Source of the DNA: Leptospira_A sp046736045 | GTDB lineage: Bacteria; Spirochaetota; Leptospiria; Leptospirales; Leptospiraceae | Assembly: GCF_046736045.1 (NCBI RefSeq) | Contig: NZ_CP177134.1 | Location: 1,178,001 to 1,242,000, forward strand | Length of the DNA: 64,000 bases | Direction of reading: 5' to 3' | Part shown: positions 25,261 through 34,971 of the stretch, piece after piece | Layout of the letters: each line of letters opens with the position of its first letter | How positions within the stretch are numbered: position 1 is the first letter of the stretch | Made by a program: the position numbers and the translations under genes | Notes under the pieces: model-generated | Told to the model about the DNA's origin: nothing | What the model saw: the letters and a program-made list of their open reading frames with translations, nothing else | Database searches by the model: none

Positions 25261-26472
25261 ATGAAAGAGAAAGTTTCTCCTAAAAAAATCGTACTCGCAT
25301 ACTCGGGTGGTTTAGACACCTCCGTAATTTTGGCATGGTTGAAAGATACCTATGGTTGCGAAGTGATCGCATTTTGTGCCGATGTGGGCCAAAAAGAAGA
25401 ACTCACCGGTCTGGAAGAAAAAGGCAAATCAACCGGCGCTTCCAAAGTTTATATCCAAGACCTTCGTTTGGAATTTGCCCGCGATTTTATCTACCCCGCC
25501 ATTCGTGGATCGGCCATTTATGAAATGCGGTATTTATTAGGAACTTCACTCGCACGTCCTTTGATTGCGAAAGCAATGGCTGAAGTTGCTGAAAAAGAAG
25601 GTGCTGATGCATTTGCTCACGGTGCAACTGGAAAAGGTAACGACCAGGTTCGTTTCGAACTTACTTTCAAAGCACTATCCCCTAACTTACAAATCATTGC
25701 TCCTTGGAGAACCTGGGAATTCGGAGGAAGAGCCGACCTCATCGAGTATGCAAAAAAGAAAGGAATCCCTGTTCCAGTAACAGCCGCTAAACCATATTCT
25801 ATGGATAGAAATCTGATGCATATTTCCTTTGAAGGAGGAATTTTAGAAGATCCTTTCAATGAGCCGAAAGAAGATATGTTTGTTCTTTCCGTTTCTCCCG
25901 AAAATGCACCTGATAAACCTACGTATGTAGAGCTTGGTTTCGAAAAAGGAGACTGTGTTTCTATTGACGGTAAAAAACTGAACCCTCTGGAAGTTTTGGA
26001 AACACTCAATGACTTGGGCGGAAAAAACGGAATCGGAAGAGTCGATATCGTTGAAAATAGGTTAGTTGGTATCAAGTCAAGAGGAGTGTACGAAACTCCG
26101 GGTGGAACGATCTTGCATATTGCACATCGCGATCTGGAATCCATCACTTTGGATCGGGACACTCAACATAAAAAAGACGAACTCTCTCAGGAATTCGCAC
26201 GTTATATTTACAACGGCCAATGGTATTCCAATCAGATGAATGCTCTTCGTGCATACATAGACTATACACAACAATTCGTTGCAGGCACAGTAAGAGTGAA
26301 ACTCTACAAAGGCAACTGTACAGTTGTTGGGCGAAAATCCGAAAAATCCCTATACAATGCAGGTCTTTCTACTTTTGAAAAGGAAGAGTTGTACAACCAG
26401 TATGACGCGGAAGGTTTTATCAATCTTTACGGACTTCCGATGAAAGAATGGGCAAGGGTTAGAAAATCATAA
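25261..26472 (+). CDS. argG: Argininosuccinate synthase
   Basis: 403 aa, usual length. Joins citrulline and aspartate with ATP in arginine synthesis. ATP-binding P-loop VLAYSGGLDTSVILAWL at residues 11-27, then GATGKGNDQVRFEL and a citrulline/aspartate-binding segment (RNLMHISFEGG). No ARG box can be read with confidence upstream. The TAA overlaps the ATG of coaD (TAATG), so the two are translationally coupled although functionally unrelated. Confidence 0.97.
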   Translation: MKEKVSPKKIVLAYSGGLDTSVILAWLKDTYGCEVIAFCADVGQKEELTGLEEKGKSTGASKVYIQDLRLEFARDFIYPAIRGSAIYEMRYLLGTSLARPLIAKAMAEVAEKEGADAFAHGATGKGNDQVRFELTFKALSPNLQIIAPWRTWEFGGRADLIEYAKKKGIPVPVTAAKPYSMDRNLMHISFEGGILEDPFNEPKEDMFVLSVSPENAPDKPTYVELGFEKGDCVSIDGKKLNPLEVLETLNDLGGKNGIGRVDIVENRLVGIKSRGVYETPGGTILHIAHRDLESITLDRDTQHKKDELSQEFARYIYNGQWYSNQMNALRAYIDYTQQFVAGTVRVKLYKGNCTVVGRKSEKSLYNAGLSTFEKEELYNQYDAEGFINLYGLPMKEWARVRKS

Positions 26473-26954
26473 TGAGAGCCGTCGCAGTTTATCCGGGTTC
26501 CTTTGATCCATTCACAAATGGTCACCTCGATATCATTCGACGTGCTCACCCACTATTCGATAAAATCATTATTGGAATTGCCAACAATTCAAACAAATCA
26601 TCTCTTTTCTCGGCAGAGGAAAGAGCCGATCTGATTGCAAAAGTTCTACATGGTTGGGAAAATATTGAAATTGATACCTTTCAAGGATTGACTGTCGACT
26701 ATTGTCGTAAAACAAATTCGAGAGTCATTTTAAGAGGATTACGCGCGGTAACGGATTTCGATTATGAATATGCAATTTCCTTAATGAACAAAAAATTAGC
26801 ACCTGAAATCGAAACTTTTTTTTTGATGGCGGATAATGAGTATTCCTTTGTATCATCCACCATCGTCAAAGAAGTGGCACGACATGGGAGGGCGGTCTCC
26901 AATCAGGTTCCTGATGTCGTCAATGAAGCTCTTTTAAAAAAGTTTCACGGATAA
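26472..26954 (+). CDS. coaD: Phosphopantetheine adenylyltransferase
   Basis: 160 aa. Fourth step of coenzyme A synthesis. The nucleotidyltransferase motif YPGSFDPFTNGHLDIIRRA near the start contains the TxGH equivalent (TNGH). VILRGLRAVTDFDYEY and NEYSFVSSTIVKEVARHG match the family. Complete and intact, cytoplasmic hexamer in known homologues. Confidence 0.97.
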   Translation: MRAVAVYPGSFDPFTNGHLDIIRRAHPLFDKIIIGIANNSNKSSLFSAEERADLIAKVLHGWENIEIDTFQGLTVDYCRKTNSRVILRGLRAVTDFDYEYAISLMNKKLAPEIETFFLMADNEYSFVSSTIVKEVARHGRAVSNQVPDVVNEALLKKFHG

Positions 26955-26984
26955 CCAAAAACTTTAAGACTAAAAAATAAATAC

Positions 26985-29096
26985 ATGGCAAAAACTAAAT
27001 CTACTTTATTTTACGTGCTCACCATATTCGGATTTGGCCTACTTGCTTATTATCTCATTCAACTAGGTACAAACCTAGAGACACACACGATTGTTGTAAC
27101 AAAAGATAACTCTGCAACTTTGCTTGAAGACATTCTTTCCAAAGTCAAACACCCTCTTGCTCTTTTATTTTTGCAAATCATCATCGTCGCTTCCTTTGCC
27201 AGGTTTGTAGGATATATTTTTTCCAGAAAATTAAACCAACCGAGTGTAATCGGCGAAATCGTAGCGGGTATTTTACTTGGACCATCTTTACTCGGATTGT
27301 TTTTTCCGGAGACGATGGGATTACTTTTTCCCAAAGCAAGTTTACCCACTCTGGGAACATTCAGTCAGGTTGGACTCGTTCTATTTATGTTCATCATAGG
27401 AATGGAGTTGGATGTAAAGGTTTTGAAAAACAAAGCGCATACTGCAGTTATCATCAGTCATGCGAGTATCATTTTTCCTTTTTTTCTGGGAATGATTTTG
27501 GCATATTATTTTTACCAAGATTACGCACCTGACAACATATCGTTTCTTTCCTTCTCTTTGTTTATAGGAATTGCGATGAGCATTACCGCATTTCCCGTGT
27601 TGGCACGCATTTTACAGGAAAGAAATCTTACACGCACTCCTCTAGGTGCTTTGGTTCTTACATGTGCCGCAGCAGATGATATTACCGCATGGATCCTTCT
27701 TGCGATCATTGTAACCATTTCCAAAGCAGGAAGTTTGAATACCGCATTGTTCACAATCGGACTTTCTTTTGCCTATCTGTTGACTATGTTGTTTTTAGTG
27801 GCACCTTTTCTGAAAAGACTGGGCTCCATTTATATCTCCAGAGAAAACCTCACTAAAACTGCGGTTTCTATCATTCTACTTATACTTTTTATTTCGGCAT
27901 TTGCAACCGAAGTGATCGGAATTCATGCATTGTTCGGTGCCTTCCTTGCAGGTGTGATTATGCCTACGGAAGGAAATTTAAAAAAGCTAATCGCGGAAAA
28001 GATAGAAGACCTAGCAGTTGTTTTGTTTCTTCCTATCTTTTTTGCAGTCACAGGACTTAGAACCCAAATCGGGCTTTTGAACGATCCGAAACTTTGGGTT
28101 GTATTCGGACTTGTCATTTTAGTAGCAGTTGTTGGAAAATTTGTAGGAAGTGCGGTTGCAGCTCGCATAGCAGGGTCTAGCTGGGAAGATTCCCTGTCTG
28201 TCGGTGCATTGATGAATACCCGCGGACTAATGGAATTAGTAGTTCTCAATATCGGTTATGATTTGGGAATTTTAAGTCCTGAAATCTTTGCCGTTTTTGT
28301 TTTGATGGCATTATTTACAACAGCATCCACAGGGCCTGCGCTTGATGGAATCCAAAGATGGTTTTCCACAAAACAGAAAAAAGGTATCGAAGTTAAAAAA
28401 CCGGAAGAAAACCAACTTCATGTTGTAGTTGCTTTCGCGCAGGAAAAGATGGGAAAGAGTTTGGTTCGCCTTGCTTATGCATTGTCAGGAAATCAGAAAA
28501 AAAATCTGGATATCACCGCATTGCATATTTCGCCCAACGATTCCCTTACCAACGAACAGCTTACAAATTACAGAGAAGCAAGTTTTGAATCCATCCGTAG
28601 CACTGGTGCTGAATTGGGCATGGAAGTAAAAACGGAATATAGAACTACGGACAATATTACTTACGAAATCGTAAATTTTGCCAAACAAAAACATTCCAAT
28701 TTATTATTGATCGGTGCCGCAAAATCACTTTTCTCCAGAAGTTATACGGGAGGAAAAATCAAAGGGATTTTAAACTATACCCCTGCAAATGTAGGTGTCC
28801 TGATCGACAATGGTCTGGAATCTTATGACAAAGTAGGGATTCTTTATCATTCTCCGACCGACCCGATTCTGAAATTTGCCGAAAAACTACTGACCCTCAA
28901 AGGACTGAAATCCACCAAACTGAAGCTAGAGGACATACTCCAGCCGGAAACCGATATCAATCCTTACCCTATTTCGATTTCGAAATTGTCCTCTTTTTCA
29001 ATCATAATCATCGACTTGGATACTTGGGATGAGGTTGGCTTCGAAAAAATCGAAGAGTTGCCGACTTCTTTTCTTTTGGTTCGTTTTCATTCCTAA
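26985..29096 (+). CDS. Cation/proton antiporter (CPA2/KefB-like) with C-terminal UspA-like region
   Basis: 703 aa. Residues about 1-460 form 12-13 membrane helices in CPA2 style, with NQPSVIGEIVAGILLGPSLLG, AMSITAFPVLARIL, CAAADDITAWILLAI (Asp-Asp of CPA2), FGAFLAGVIMP and MNTRGLMELVVLNIG. Residues about 480-700 are soluble and resemble tandem universal-stress-protein folds (HVVVAFAQEKMGKSLVRLA, NLLLIGAAKSLF). No TrkA-N (KTN) domain is visible. Probably a Na+ or K+/H+ exchanger in pH or salt balance. Stands between coaD and ndk. Confidence 0.88.
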   Translation: MAKTKSTLFYVLTIFGFGLLAYYLIQLGTNLETHTIVVTKDNSATLLEDILSKVKHPLALLFLQIIIVASFARFVGYIFSRKLNQPSVIGEIVAGILLGPSLLGLFFPETMGLLFPKASLPTLGTFSQVGLVLFMFIIGMELDVKVLKNKAHTAVIISHASIIFPFFLGMILAYYFYQDYAPDNISFLSFSLFIGIAMSITAFPVLARILQERNLTRTPLGALVLTCAAADDITAWILLAIIVTISKAGSLNTALFTIGLSFAYLLTMLFLVAPFLKRLGSIYISRENLTKTAVSIILLILFISAFATEVIGIHALFGAFLAGVIMPTEGNLKKLIAEKIEDLAVVLFLPIFFAVTGLRTQIGLLNDPKLWVVFGLVILVAVVGKFVGSAVAARIAGSSWEDSLSVGALMNTRGLMELVVLNIGYDLGILSPEIFAVFVLMALFTTASTGPALDGIQRWFSTKQKKGIEVKKPEENQLHVVVAFAQEKMGKSLVRLAYALSGNQKKNLDITALHISPNDSLTNEQLTNYREASFESIRSTGAELGMEVKTEYRTTDNITYEIVNFAKQKHSNLLLIGAAKSLFSRSYTGGKIKGILNYTPANVGVLIDNGLESYDKVGILYHSPTDPILKFAEKLLTLKGLKSTKLKLEDILQPETDINPYPISISKLSSFSIIIIDLDTWDEVGFEKIEELPTSFLLVRFHS

Positions 29097-29138
29097 AGAT
29101 TCGGTTGCTTTTTTGGGTTTTTATGAGGTTCTGGACTT

Positions 29139-29552
29139 ATGGAAAGAACTTTCATTATGCTCAAGCCAGATGCTGTTAAAAACAAGCATATTGGTGACAT
29201 CCTTCAAAGAATCGAAAAAGAAGGATTTAAAATCCTAGGACTTAAGTCCTTAAAACTCAGCCTCGAAGACGCAAAACAGTTTTACAAAGTGCACTCCGCT
29301 CGCCCATTCTACAATGACCTTTGCAATTATATGGCATCCGGTCCGATCGTGGCAGCAGCACTTGAAAGAGAAAATGCTGTATTGCATTGGAGAGATGTAA
29401 TCGGTGCTACGGATCCGAAAGAAGCAGCACCAGGAACAATTCGCGCCCTATTTGCAGAAAGCAAAGAAGCAAACGCAGTGCACGGTTCTGACTCAGTAGA
29501 AAATGGCCTCCAAGAGATCGCTTTTTTCTTCAAAGGTTACGAACTTAATTAA
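29139..29552 (+). CDS. ndk: Nucleoside diphosphate kinase
   Basis: 137 aa, normal length. Balances NTP pools by phosphorylating NDPs through a phospho-histidine. Start METTFIML-like (MERTFIMLKPDAVKN), GPIVAAALERENAV, GATDPKEAAPGTIRALFA, and the active-site His in NAVHGSDSVEN. Followed 10 bp downstream by a terminator hairpin. Confidence 0.97.
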   Translation: MERTFIMLKPDAVKNKHIGDILQRIEKEGFKILGLKSLKLSLEDAKQFYKVHSARPFYNDLCNYMASGPIVAAALERENAVLHWRDVIGATDPKEAAPGTIRALFAESKEANAVHGSDSVENGLQEIAFFFKGYELN

Positions 29553-29562
29553 CCCCCATTAG

Positions 29563-29584
29563 CCGACTTGCGAAATCAAGTCGG
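29563..29584 (+). terminator. Intrinsic terminator-like hairpin after ndk
   Basis: CCGACTTG / CAAGTCGG give a perfect 8-bp stem with a 6-nt loop, then TATTTATTT. It covers a TTG at 29568 that could be read as a start for the next gene, which argues for the later GTG start. Confidence 0.7.
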
Positions 29585-29597
29585 TATTTATTTACAA

Positions 29598-30545
29598 GTG
29601 AATTCTTTTTTAAATCATTTAGAATCCGCAAAATCGTTATTTGATCCTTTTTTTATCCCTACCATACAAAATATTCTAAATAGCTTTAGCCCTTCACGGG
29701 TGAGCGATGCAGCAATCTATAGCCTGCAGGCAGGTGGGAAAAGAATACGTCCCATTATTCTCATTAACAGTTATTATGCGAATCAGGATTTTCCGGAACC
29801 GAACGCGGATGATATAAATTTAAAAAATCTGCTTTTGCTTGCTTCTGCAATTGAAAGCATCCACACCTATTCTTTGATTCATGACGATCTTCCTGCAATG
29901 GACAATGACGATATGCGAAGAGGAATGCCTACTTGTCATAAAAAATTCGATGTGCCGACCGCCATTCTTGCCGGAGATGCGCTGAACTCTCTTGGTTTTT
30001 ATCTGATACGATTGATCAATTCCGATGAGGCAGATCTATTTAAAGACTGTTTGGAATATTTGCATGAAGGTGCAGGCATTCCCGGAATGATTACCGGCCA
30101 AATGGAAGACCTGGAAGAAGAAGGAAAATCTGAAATTTCAGATTATAGAAAAAACCTTTCTCAGAAAGAAAGACTGCTTTCCATTCATGGAAAAAAAACC
30201 GGAGCATTGATCATCGCTAGCTTTCTATTGGGCAATCGCCTCCGTTCCGATTTTAAAGAACGGGAAACTACAATCAGAAAGTACGCAGAAGAAATAGGAA
30301 TTTTATTTCAAATCACGGATGATATTTTGGATGTAGAGGGAAGCAAAGAATCTTTAGGCAAAACTCCTGGCAAAGATGCAAGCTCAGGCAAACTCACCTA
30401 CCCCTCCCTTTTCGGAATGGAAACTGCGAAAAAAATGCGTGATGATTCCAAGAACAAAGCATATTCTTTTGCAATGGATTTGGAATCAGAAACAAATCAA
30501 TTCTTCAAAGGATTGCCAAACTACATTGCCGAAAGAAAAAATTAG
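29598..30545 (+). CDS. ispA: Polyprenyl (farnesyl/geranylgeranyl) diphosphate synthase
   Basis: 315 aa from GTG at 29598; the TTG at 29568 lies in the ndk terminator and is rejected. Condenses isopentenyl diphosphate with allylic diphosphates. First Asp-rich motif HDDLPAMDNDDMRRG (DDxxxxD type, the bacterial short-chain signature), GKKTGALI, and second motif QITDDILDVEG. Product length (C15 or C20) is not decided here. Overlaps the start of tlyA by 20 bp. Confidence 0.92.
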   Translation: MNSFLNHLESAKSLFDPFFIPTIQNILNSFSPSRVSDAAIYSLQAGGKRIRPIILINSYYANQDFPEPNADDINLKNLLLLASAIESIHTYSLIHDDLPAMDNDDMRRGMPTCHKKFDVPTAILAGDALNSLGFYLIRLINSDEADLFKDCLEYLHEGAGIPGMITGQMEDLEEEGKSEISDYRKNLSQKERLLSIHGKKTGALIIASFLLGNRLRSDFKERETTIRKYAEEIGILFQITDDILDVEGSKESLGKTPGKDASSGKLTYPSLFGMETAKKMRDDSKNKAYSFAMDLESETNQFFKGLPNYIAERKN

Positions 30546-31305
30546 ACTCGATGATAGATTAATTTCACTCGGATTGTGCAAAGATAAAAAGGAAGCTCTT
30601 TCTTTCATTTTATCCGGGTCAGTATTGGTAAACGATGAACCTGTTACGAAAATCGGAACTTCAGTTCGCATAACAGATCATATTCGAATTAGAGAAATTA
30701 TCAAACAATATGTTTCCCGCGGGGCAAAAAAATTGCTTGGTGCATTGGAATCTTTTCCAAATGCAAATCCCATAAACAAAATCTGCTGGGATTGGGGAGC
30801 CTCCACCGGAGGGTTCACTCAAGTTTTACTGGAAAGAGGTGCCAAACATGTTTATTCCGTAGATGTAGGTTACGGACAACTTGCCCAAAAACTTGCCAAT
30901 CATAAATCAGTTACCGTTTTAGACCGAACCCATATCAAAGAATTAACCTGGGAAATATTAGGTGGTAAATCCGATTCCATTTTTATTACAATGGATTTAA
31001 GTTTTATCTCCCTTTTATCCATTTTTCCAACAATCACCCGTTTAGCGAAAGAATCCGTAAATACAAATTGGGAAGGGATTAGTTTGCTAAAACCTCAGTT
31101 TGAAGTAAAAGAAAAAGATCTGACGGAAGGGATTGTTACAAATCCTTTGGTGATCGGCCGGATCATTCGGCAAGTTTGGAGGGAGATTCGAAAACAAGAT
31201 CAATCCATTCGAATTCTAGGTATCGCGGAATCGCCGATCAAAGGTACGGAAGGAAATAGGGAATTTTTGTTTTGGTGGAAGAAAGAAGGAAAAAATCTTA
31301 AGTGA
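30526..31305 (+). CDS. tlyA: TlyA-family rRNA methyltransferase (S4 + FtsJ/RrmJ-like)
   Basis: 259 aa from TTG at 30526 (LPKEKIRLDDRLISLGL); an upstream in-frame extension overlaps ispA and is not TlyA-like. N-terminal S4 domain (RLDDRLISLGLCKDKKEALS) then VSRGAKKLLGAL, SAM pocket WDWGASTGGFTQVLLERGA, VDVGYGQLAQKL and the catalytic region DLSFISL and LLKPQFEV. TlyA proteins 2'-O-methylate rRNA and have been called haemolysins. The last 8 bp overlap the convergent receiver gene. Confidence 0.92.
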   Translation: MPKEKIRLDDRLISLGLCKDKKEALSFILSGSVLVNDEPVTKIGTSVRITDHIRIREIIKQYVSRGAKKLLGALESFPNANPINKICWDWGASTGGFTQVLLERGAKHVYSVDVGYGQLAQKLANHKSVTVLDRTHIKELTWEILGGKSDSIFITMDLSFISLLSIFPTITRLAKESVNTNWEGISLLKPQFEVKEKDLTEGIVTNPLVIGRIIRQVWREIRKQDQSIRILGIAESPIKGTEGNREFLFWWKKEGKNLK

Positions 31306-31660
31306 AAATAGAGACAGCTTCTCGCAACTGATCTGTTGTAAAAGGTTTCATCAAATATCCGTAAGACGGGTCTTTTGATATTTTTCTCTTATGGTCATCA
31401 TCTAAAAACCCGGTTAAAAATAAGATAGGAACGGAGAATTGATTTTTAAGAGATTCCGCAGTTTCCATTCCACTTAAGGAACCTTCCAGATTGATATCCA
31501 TAAGAATCAAATCAGGAACCTTTTCAGATACAATTTGAAATGCTTCGTCTCCGGAAGGAACGACTGCAATCACGTTGAATCCAAAAGACTCGATCTTTTG
31601 TTTGATATTGAGTCCTAGGAATGGTTCATCCTCAACAACAAGGATGTTCTTTTTCGTCAT
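31298..31660 (-). CDS. Single-domain response regulator
   Basis: 120 aa, receiver only. VVEDEP acidic pocket, phospho-acceptor Asp55 in LILMDINLEG, Thr in FLTGF, and Lys in YLMKPF. The insert after Asp (INLEGSLSGME) matches receivers paired with PAS histidine kinases such as the RcaE/FrzS-like group. The nearest kinase gene is at 32605, divergent, beyond a hydrolase. Output must be by protein interaction. Confidence 0.93.
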   Translation of the reverse strand: MTKKNILVVEDEPFLGLNIKQKIESFGFNVIAVVPSGDEAFQIVSEKVPDLILMDINLEGSLSGMETAESLKNQFSVPILFLTGFLDDDHKRKISKDPSYGYLMKPFTTDQLREAVSIFT

Positions 31661-31706
31661 ATATGCACGATTTTCAACAAGCCTCTCCCTTAAAAGTAAA
31701 AATACC

Positions 31707-32576
31707 TCAGTGTTTATTAAATACTTTCATTTCCTTAGCTATGTCACTTGCCCTTTCCAAATGAATTGCGTGTTTTGCACCCTTTAGCCATACCAACTTA
31801 CTTCCTGTTATGTAGGACTTTATTTTTTTCATCATCACGATCGGTGTAATCTCATCATCTTCACCTGCAATGATTAGAGTTGGAATTTTGATTCCGCGAA
31901 TTTTATTTCCATGGAAAATAAGGTGTTCTTTTTTGAGAGTGTTCTCTTGCAAAAATTGATTCTCCCAGCCATTCCATACAGTAACCAAAGTTTTCCTTAA
32001 AAGGAAATTGGGATCGGGATCTTCCGATCCGTAAAGATGGGTCAGAAGTTCTACTACTTGTTTTTCCGTTTTAGGAAATAGAAGTTTTTGCATACGATCT
32101 CTTTCCGGGTGAGGAATCCCTCCCGGAGAAAGTAAAATCAGTTTTTTAATTCGTTTGGATTGATCTTTTAAAACCATATGTTGCGCAATCAAACCACCCA
32201 TAGAATGGCCAACCAAAGTCACATTTTGAAGATTTAATTTTTCAAATGCTTCTAATAATAAATCAGCCCAAACATCTATCTGGAAGAGGTATTTGATTTT
32301 CGGGAGTTTGCTATTTCCGTAACCGGGGTGGTCGAAAGATAGGATTCTATATTTATCACCTAATAGTTCTTTGATGATTCTTCTGAATCCGAAACTATGA
32401 TCCAAAAGGCCATGCAAAAAAACAACGGGGTCTTTTTCTTTAGCTTGGAAATCCCAAAAAAATAAAGAATGCCCTCCCAAGTCTACATAACAGGGAGCTC
32501 CTCCCATATTTTTCATTGATTTGCTTCGCTGAGATTGATAATTTCGGTAGATGGTTCTGTAGATAAAAGAAAACAT
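31707..32576 (-). CDS. Alpha/beta-fold hydrolase
   Basis: 289 aa. FLHGLLDHSFGFRRI (oxyanion hole), nucleophile elbow VGHSMGGLIAQHMV (Ser), LIIAGEDDEITPIV (Asp) and WLKGAKHAIHLE (His): a complete Ser-His-Asp triad. The lid and N-terminal WDFQAKEKDPVVF suggest an esterase/lipase or C-C hydrolase. ATG at 32576 is only 28 bp from the divergent kinase gene; an internal ATG at 32516 (MKNMGGAPCY) is an alternative. The physiological substrate is unknown. Confidence 0.88.
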   Translation of the reverse strand: MFSFIYRTIYRNYQSQRSKSMKNMGGAPCYVDLGGHSLFFWDFQAKEKDPVVFLHGLLDHSFGFRRIIKELLGDKYRILSFDHPGYGNSKLPKIKYLFQIDVWADLLLEAFEKLNLQNVTLVGHSMGGLIAQHMVLKDQSKRIKKLILLSPGGIPHPERDRMQKLLFPKTEKQVVELLTHLYGSEDPDPNFLLRKTLVTVWNGWENQFLQENTLKKEHLIFHGNKIRGIKIPTLIIAGEDDEITPIVMMKKIKSYITGSKLVWLKGAKHAIHLERASDIAKEMKVFNKH

Positions 32577-32604
32577 ACTTTTTAAGAGATCAGATTTTCA
32601 AACT

Positions 32605-34971
32605 ATGATTGAACAAACGAATTCATTACTGCCATTAATAGAAAGTCTTTTCTTACCTTCCTATGAAGGCTTTCTATTAGTCGATTCTAAAAGTTACGAA
32701 ATTCTAATCGCAAACCCAAGTATTGAAAAACTGTTAGGATTTTCTTCCGGAGAATTGCTCGGGCAAAAACTGGAAAGGATTCTTCCTCAAAATGGTCTGT
32801 TTGTCCGTATGATCAATGTCTTGAACGAACAGGAAATTAATAAAAAAATACTTTGGCAGTTGAGAAAAAAAAACAATGAACTGATTCATATAGAATTTAT
32901 GTTACAAAGGCAAATATTGCCTAATGATTCTTTTGAATGCATTGCGATTTATGTAGAAGATAAATCCGCAATCAAAGATTTGGAAATTCAAATCAATTTT
33001 ACGCAAAATCTATTTCAAACCATACGTGAAGTCAAACAAACGATCCAAGAGGATAAAGAACCGAATTTAATACTCCAGACCGCATGTAATTTTTTACAGA
33101 AAGCAAAACAATATGATTTTGTTTGGGGAATCCTTATCAATGAGTTTGAAAACCAAATCGAATTTGCCGAAAAACAATCGTTTGGTTCTATTCATAAATC
33201 GGCGATCAATCTTTTTGAGGCGCCTACAACTTCAATTCCGATGAAAACTTTACTTGAAAAAGAAAATACAAATCCTTTTTCATATTCAAACAAAGATGAT
33301 CAATATAAACTCTGGTATAAAAGTGTCAACCAAACGGGTGCTATATATGGATTTTGTTTTCCTATTTCCTGGAACAATATAATTTACGGTGGTTTGGAAA
33401 TTGTTTCATTTCAGGAAAATTCATTCACTCCGGATGAAATCAATATTATCAATGAAATTGCAATCGATATCGGATTTGCAATATTTTCCAAGATTAATGA
33501 AGAAGAAAGATCCAAAGTACTGAAAAAAACCAGGTATCAGGGAAAACTGTTAGATACGATAGAAATTCCGATCTTCACTCTGGATCAGTATCTTAGAATC
33601 GAATATGCAAATGATACGGCACTTAAAACCCTTGGAATTTCATTTCAAGAATTAAAGACAAAAGATCTGTTAGGTTTGTTTCACCTGGAAGATGAAGTCA
33701 CCTTATCAATCCTCCAGGAATCCGTAAATAAACAGATCATTATCAAAAACAATAACGACGAAGAAATCTCAATGATGTTTCAGTCATCCATTATCAGAGA
33801 CGATAGTGGTGATTTCCAGGGATTAATGGTGATTTTATTCAATCTTTCGGAACTTGCACATGCCGAAGAAGCACTTAGAAATTCGGAAGAAAGATTAAGA
33901 ACTATTTTTGCAACGATGAACAACGGTATTGTGGTGGTGAATACCGAAGGCATTATTCTGGATATTGCACCGATTTTTAAATTTTTACTCTTTCAGGTTG
34001 TCCCAATCGAAGCAGGGGATTTCGTATTTTCTTTTCTTGATAAAGTACATCAGGAATTGTTTAGAAAAACTTTAAAGGAAACTCAGAAAAATCTAACCAT
34101 TCATACTAGAGATTTTTTCTATACGATACTCAATGAGGAATATTCTTTTCAGGTTAGATTCATTCCTATCAAACGGTTTTCCAATCTGGAAAAAGTCATC
34201 ATGTTGGTTTTCACAGATACTACGGAAGCGAAGAGACTTGATCGCCAATTGATCGAGTCAATGAAATTTGTAAGTATCGGAGAGATAGCTGCGGGACTAG
34301 CACATGAAATCAACAATCCTTTGCAAAGCGCCTTACTATACTTAGACGATTTGATTGTTATTGAAGAGGAAGATCCCGCCGAAAGAAAACTGATCTTAAA
34401 AAAAATTGAATCTGCAAATTTGAGAATTCGGGATTTAGTGCGCGCGCTACTCGACTTAGGTCGGGTAGAAAGTCCTAACCGTGATTTAGTCTCCCCTTAC
34501 TACATTTTGGTGAGGGCCAGTGAGTTGGTAGAAGTCAGCTGTAAAAAAAAGGGAATCGAATTCACCCGTCATGCAGGCCCGAATCTACCTGGTATTTTCG
34601 TTCGTTGGCAAGAAATAGAACAAGTACTAATTAATTGCGTCGTAAACTCAATCAACGCTCTATCCGAAATGGAAAATCCGGTTTCAAATCCGAAAATAGA
34701 AATTGGAATTGATCTTGTGAGGATTAGTAAAAAAGATTGGGTAGTGTTTTCCATAGAAGACAATGGTCCGGGGATGAGTGAAAATGTAATTGAACGTGCT
34801 TTTCTTCCCTTATTTACAACAAGAAGGGAAAAGCAAGGGACAGGACTTGGCCTCTCTATCTCTAAAAAAATTATAAATGACCATGAAGGAGATATGATCA
34901 TTAAATCAAGATTAGGAGAAGGAACTAAAATTGAAATATTGCTTCCTGCACATATAGAAATAAATGGGTAA
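32605..34971 (+). CDS. Large PAS/GAF sensor histidine kinase
   Basis: 788 aa, cytoplasmic. PAS near residues 12-125 (VDSKSYEILIANPSIEKLL), a GAF-like region about 150-310 (FCFPISWNNIIYGGLEIVS), PAS about 320-430 and another about 435-540. HisKA: GEIAAGLAHEINNPLQSALLY; ATPase: INCVVNSINALSEME, EDNGPGMSENV, GTGLGLSISKKI. No receiver at its end; the next gene, overlapping by 8 bp, starts with one, so they likely form a relay. Confidence 0.93.
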   Translation: MIEQTNSLLPLIESLFLPSYEGFLLVDSKSYEILIANPSIEKLLGFSSGELLGQKLERILPQNGLFVRMINVLNEQEINKKILWQLRKKNNELIHIEFMLQRQILPNDSFECIAIYVEDKSAIKDLEIQINFTQNLFQTIREVKQTIQEDKEPNLILQTACNFLQKAKQYDFVWGILINEFENQIEFAEKQSFGSIHKSAINLFEAPTTSIPMKTLLEKENTNPFSYSNKDDQYKLWYKSVNQTGAIYGFCFPISWNNIIYGGLEIVSFQENSFTPDEINIINEIAIDIGFAIFSKINEEERSKVLKKTRYQGKLLDTIEIPIFTLDQYLRIEYANDTALKTLGISFQELKTKDLLGLFHLEDEVTLSILQESVNKQIIIKNNNDEEISMMFQSSIIRDDSGDFQGLMVILFNLSELAHAEEALRNSEERLRTIFATMNNGIVVVNTEGIILDIAPIFKFLLFQVVPIEAGDFVFSFLDKVHQELFRKTLKETQKNLTIHTRDFFYTILNEEYSFQVRFIPIKRFSNLEKVIMLVFTDTTEAKRLDRQLIESMKFVSIGEIAAGLAHEINNPLQSALLYLDDLIVIEEEDPAERKLILKKIESANLRIRDLVRALLDLGRVESPNRDLVSPYYILVRASELVEVSCKKKGIEFTRHAGPNLPGIFVRWQEIEQVLINCVVNSINALSEMENPVSNPKIEIGIDLVRISKKDWVVFSIEDNGPGMSENVIERAFLPLFTTRREKQGTGLGLSISKKIINDHEGDMIIKSRLGEGTKIEILLPAHIEING

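Noticed and set aside
30376..30525. Long N-terminal extension of tlyA
   Set aside because: It lies entirely inside the prenyl synthase gene, and TlyA proteins start with the S4 region at 30526.
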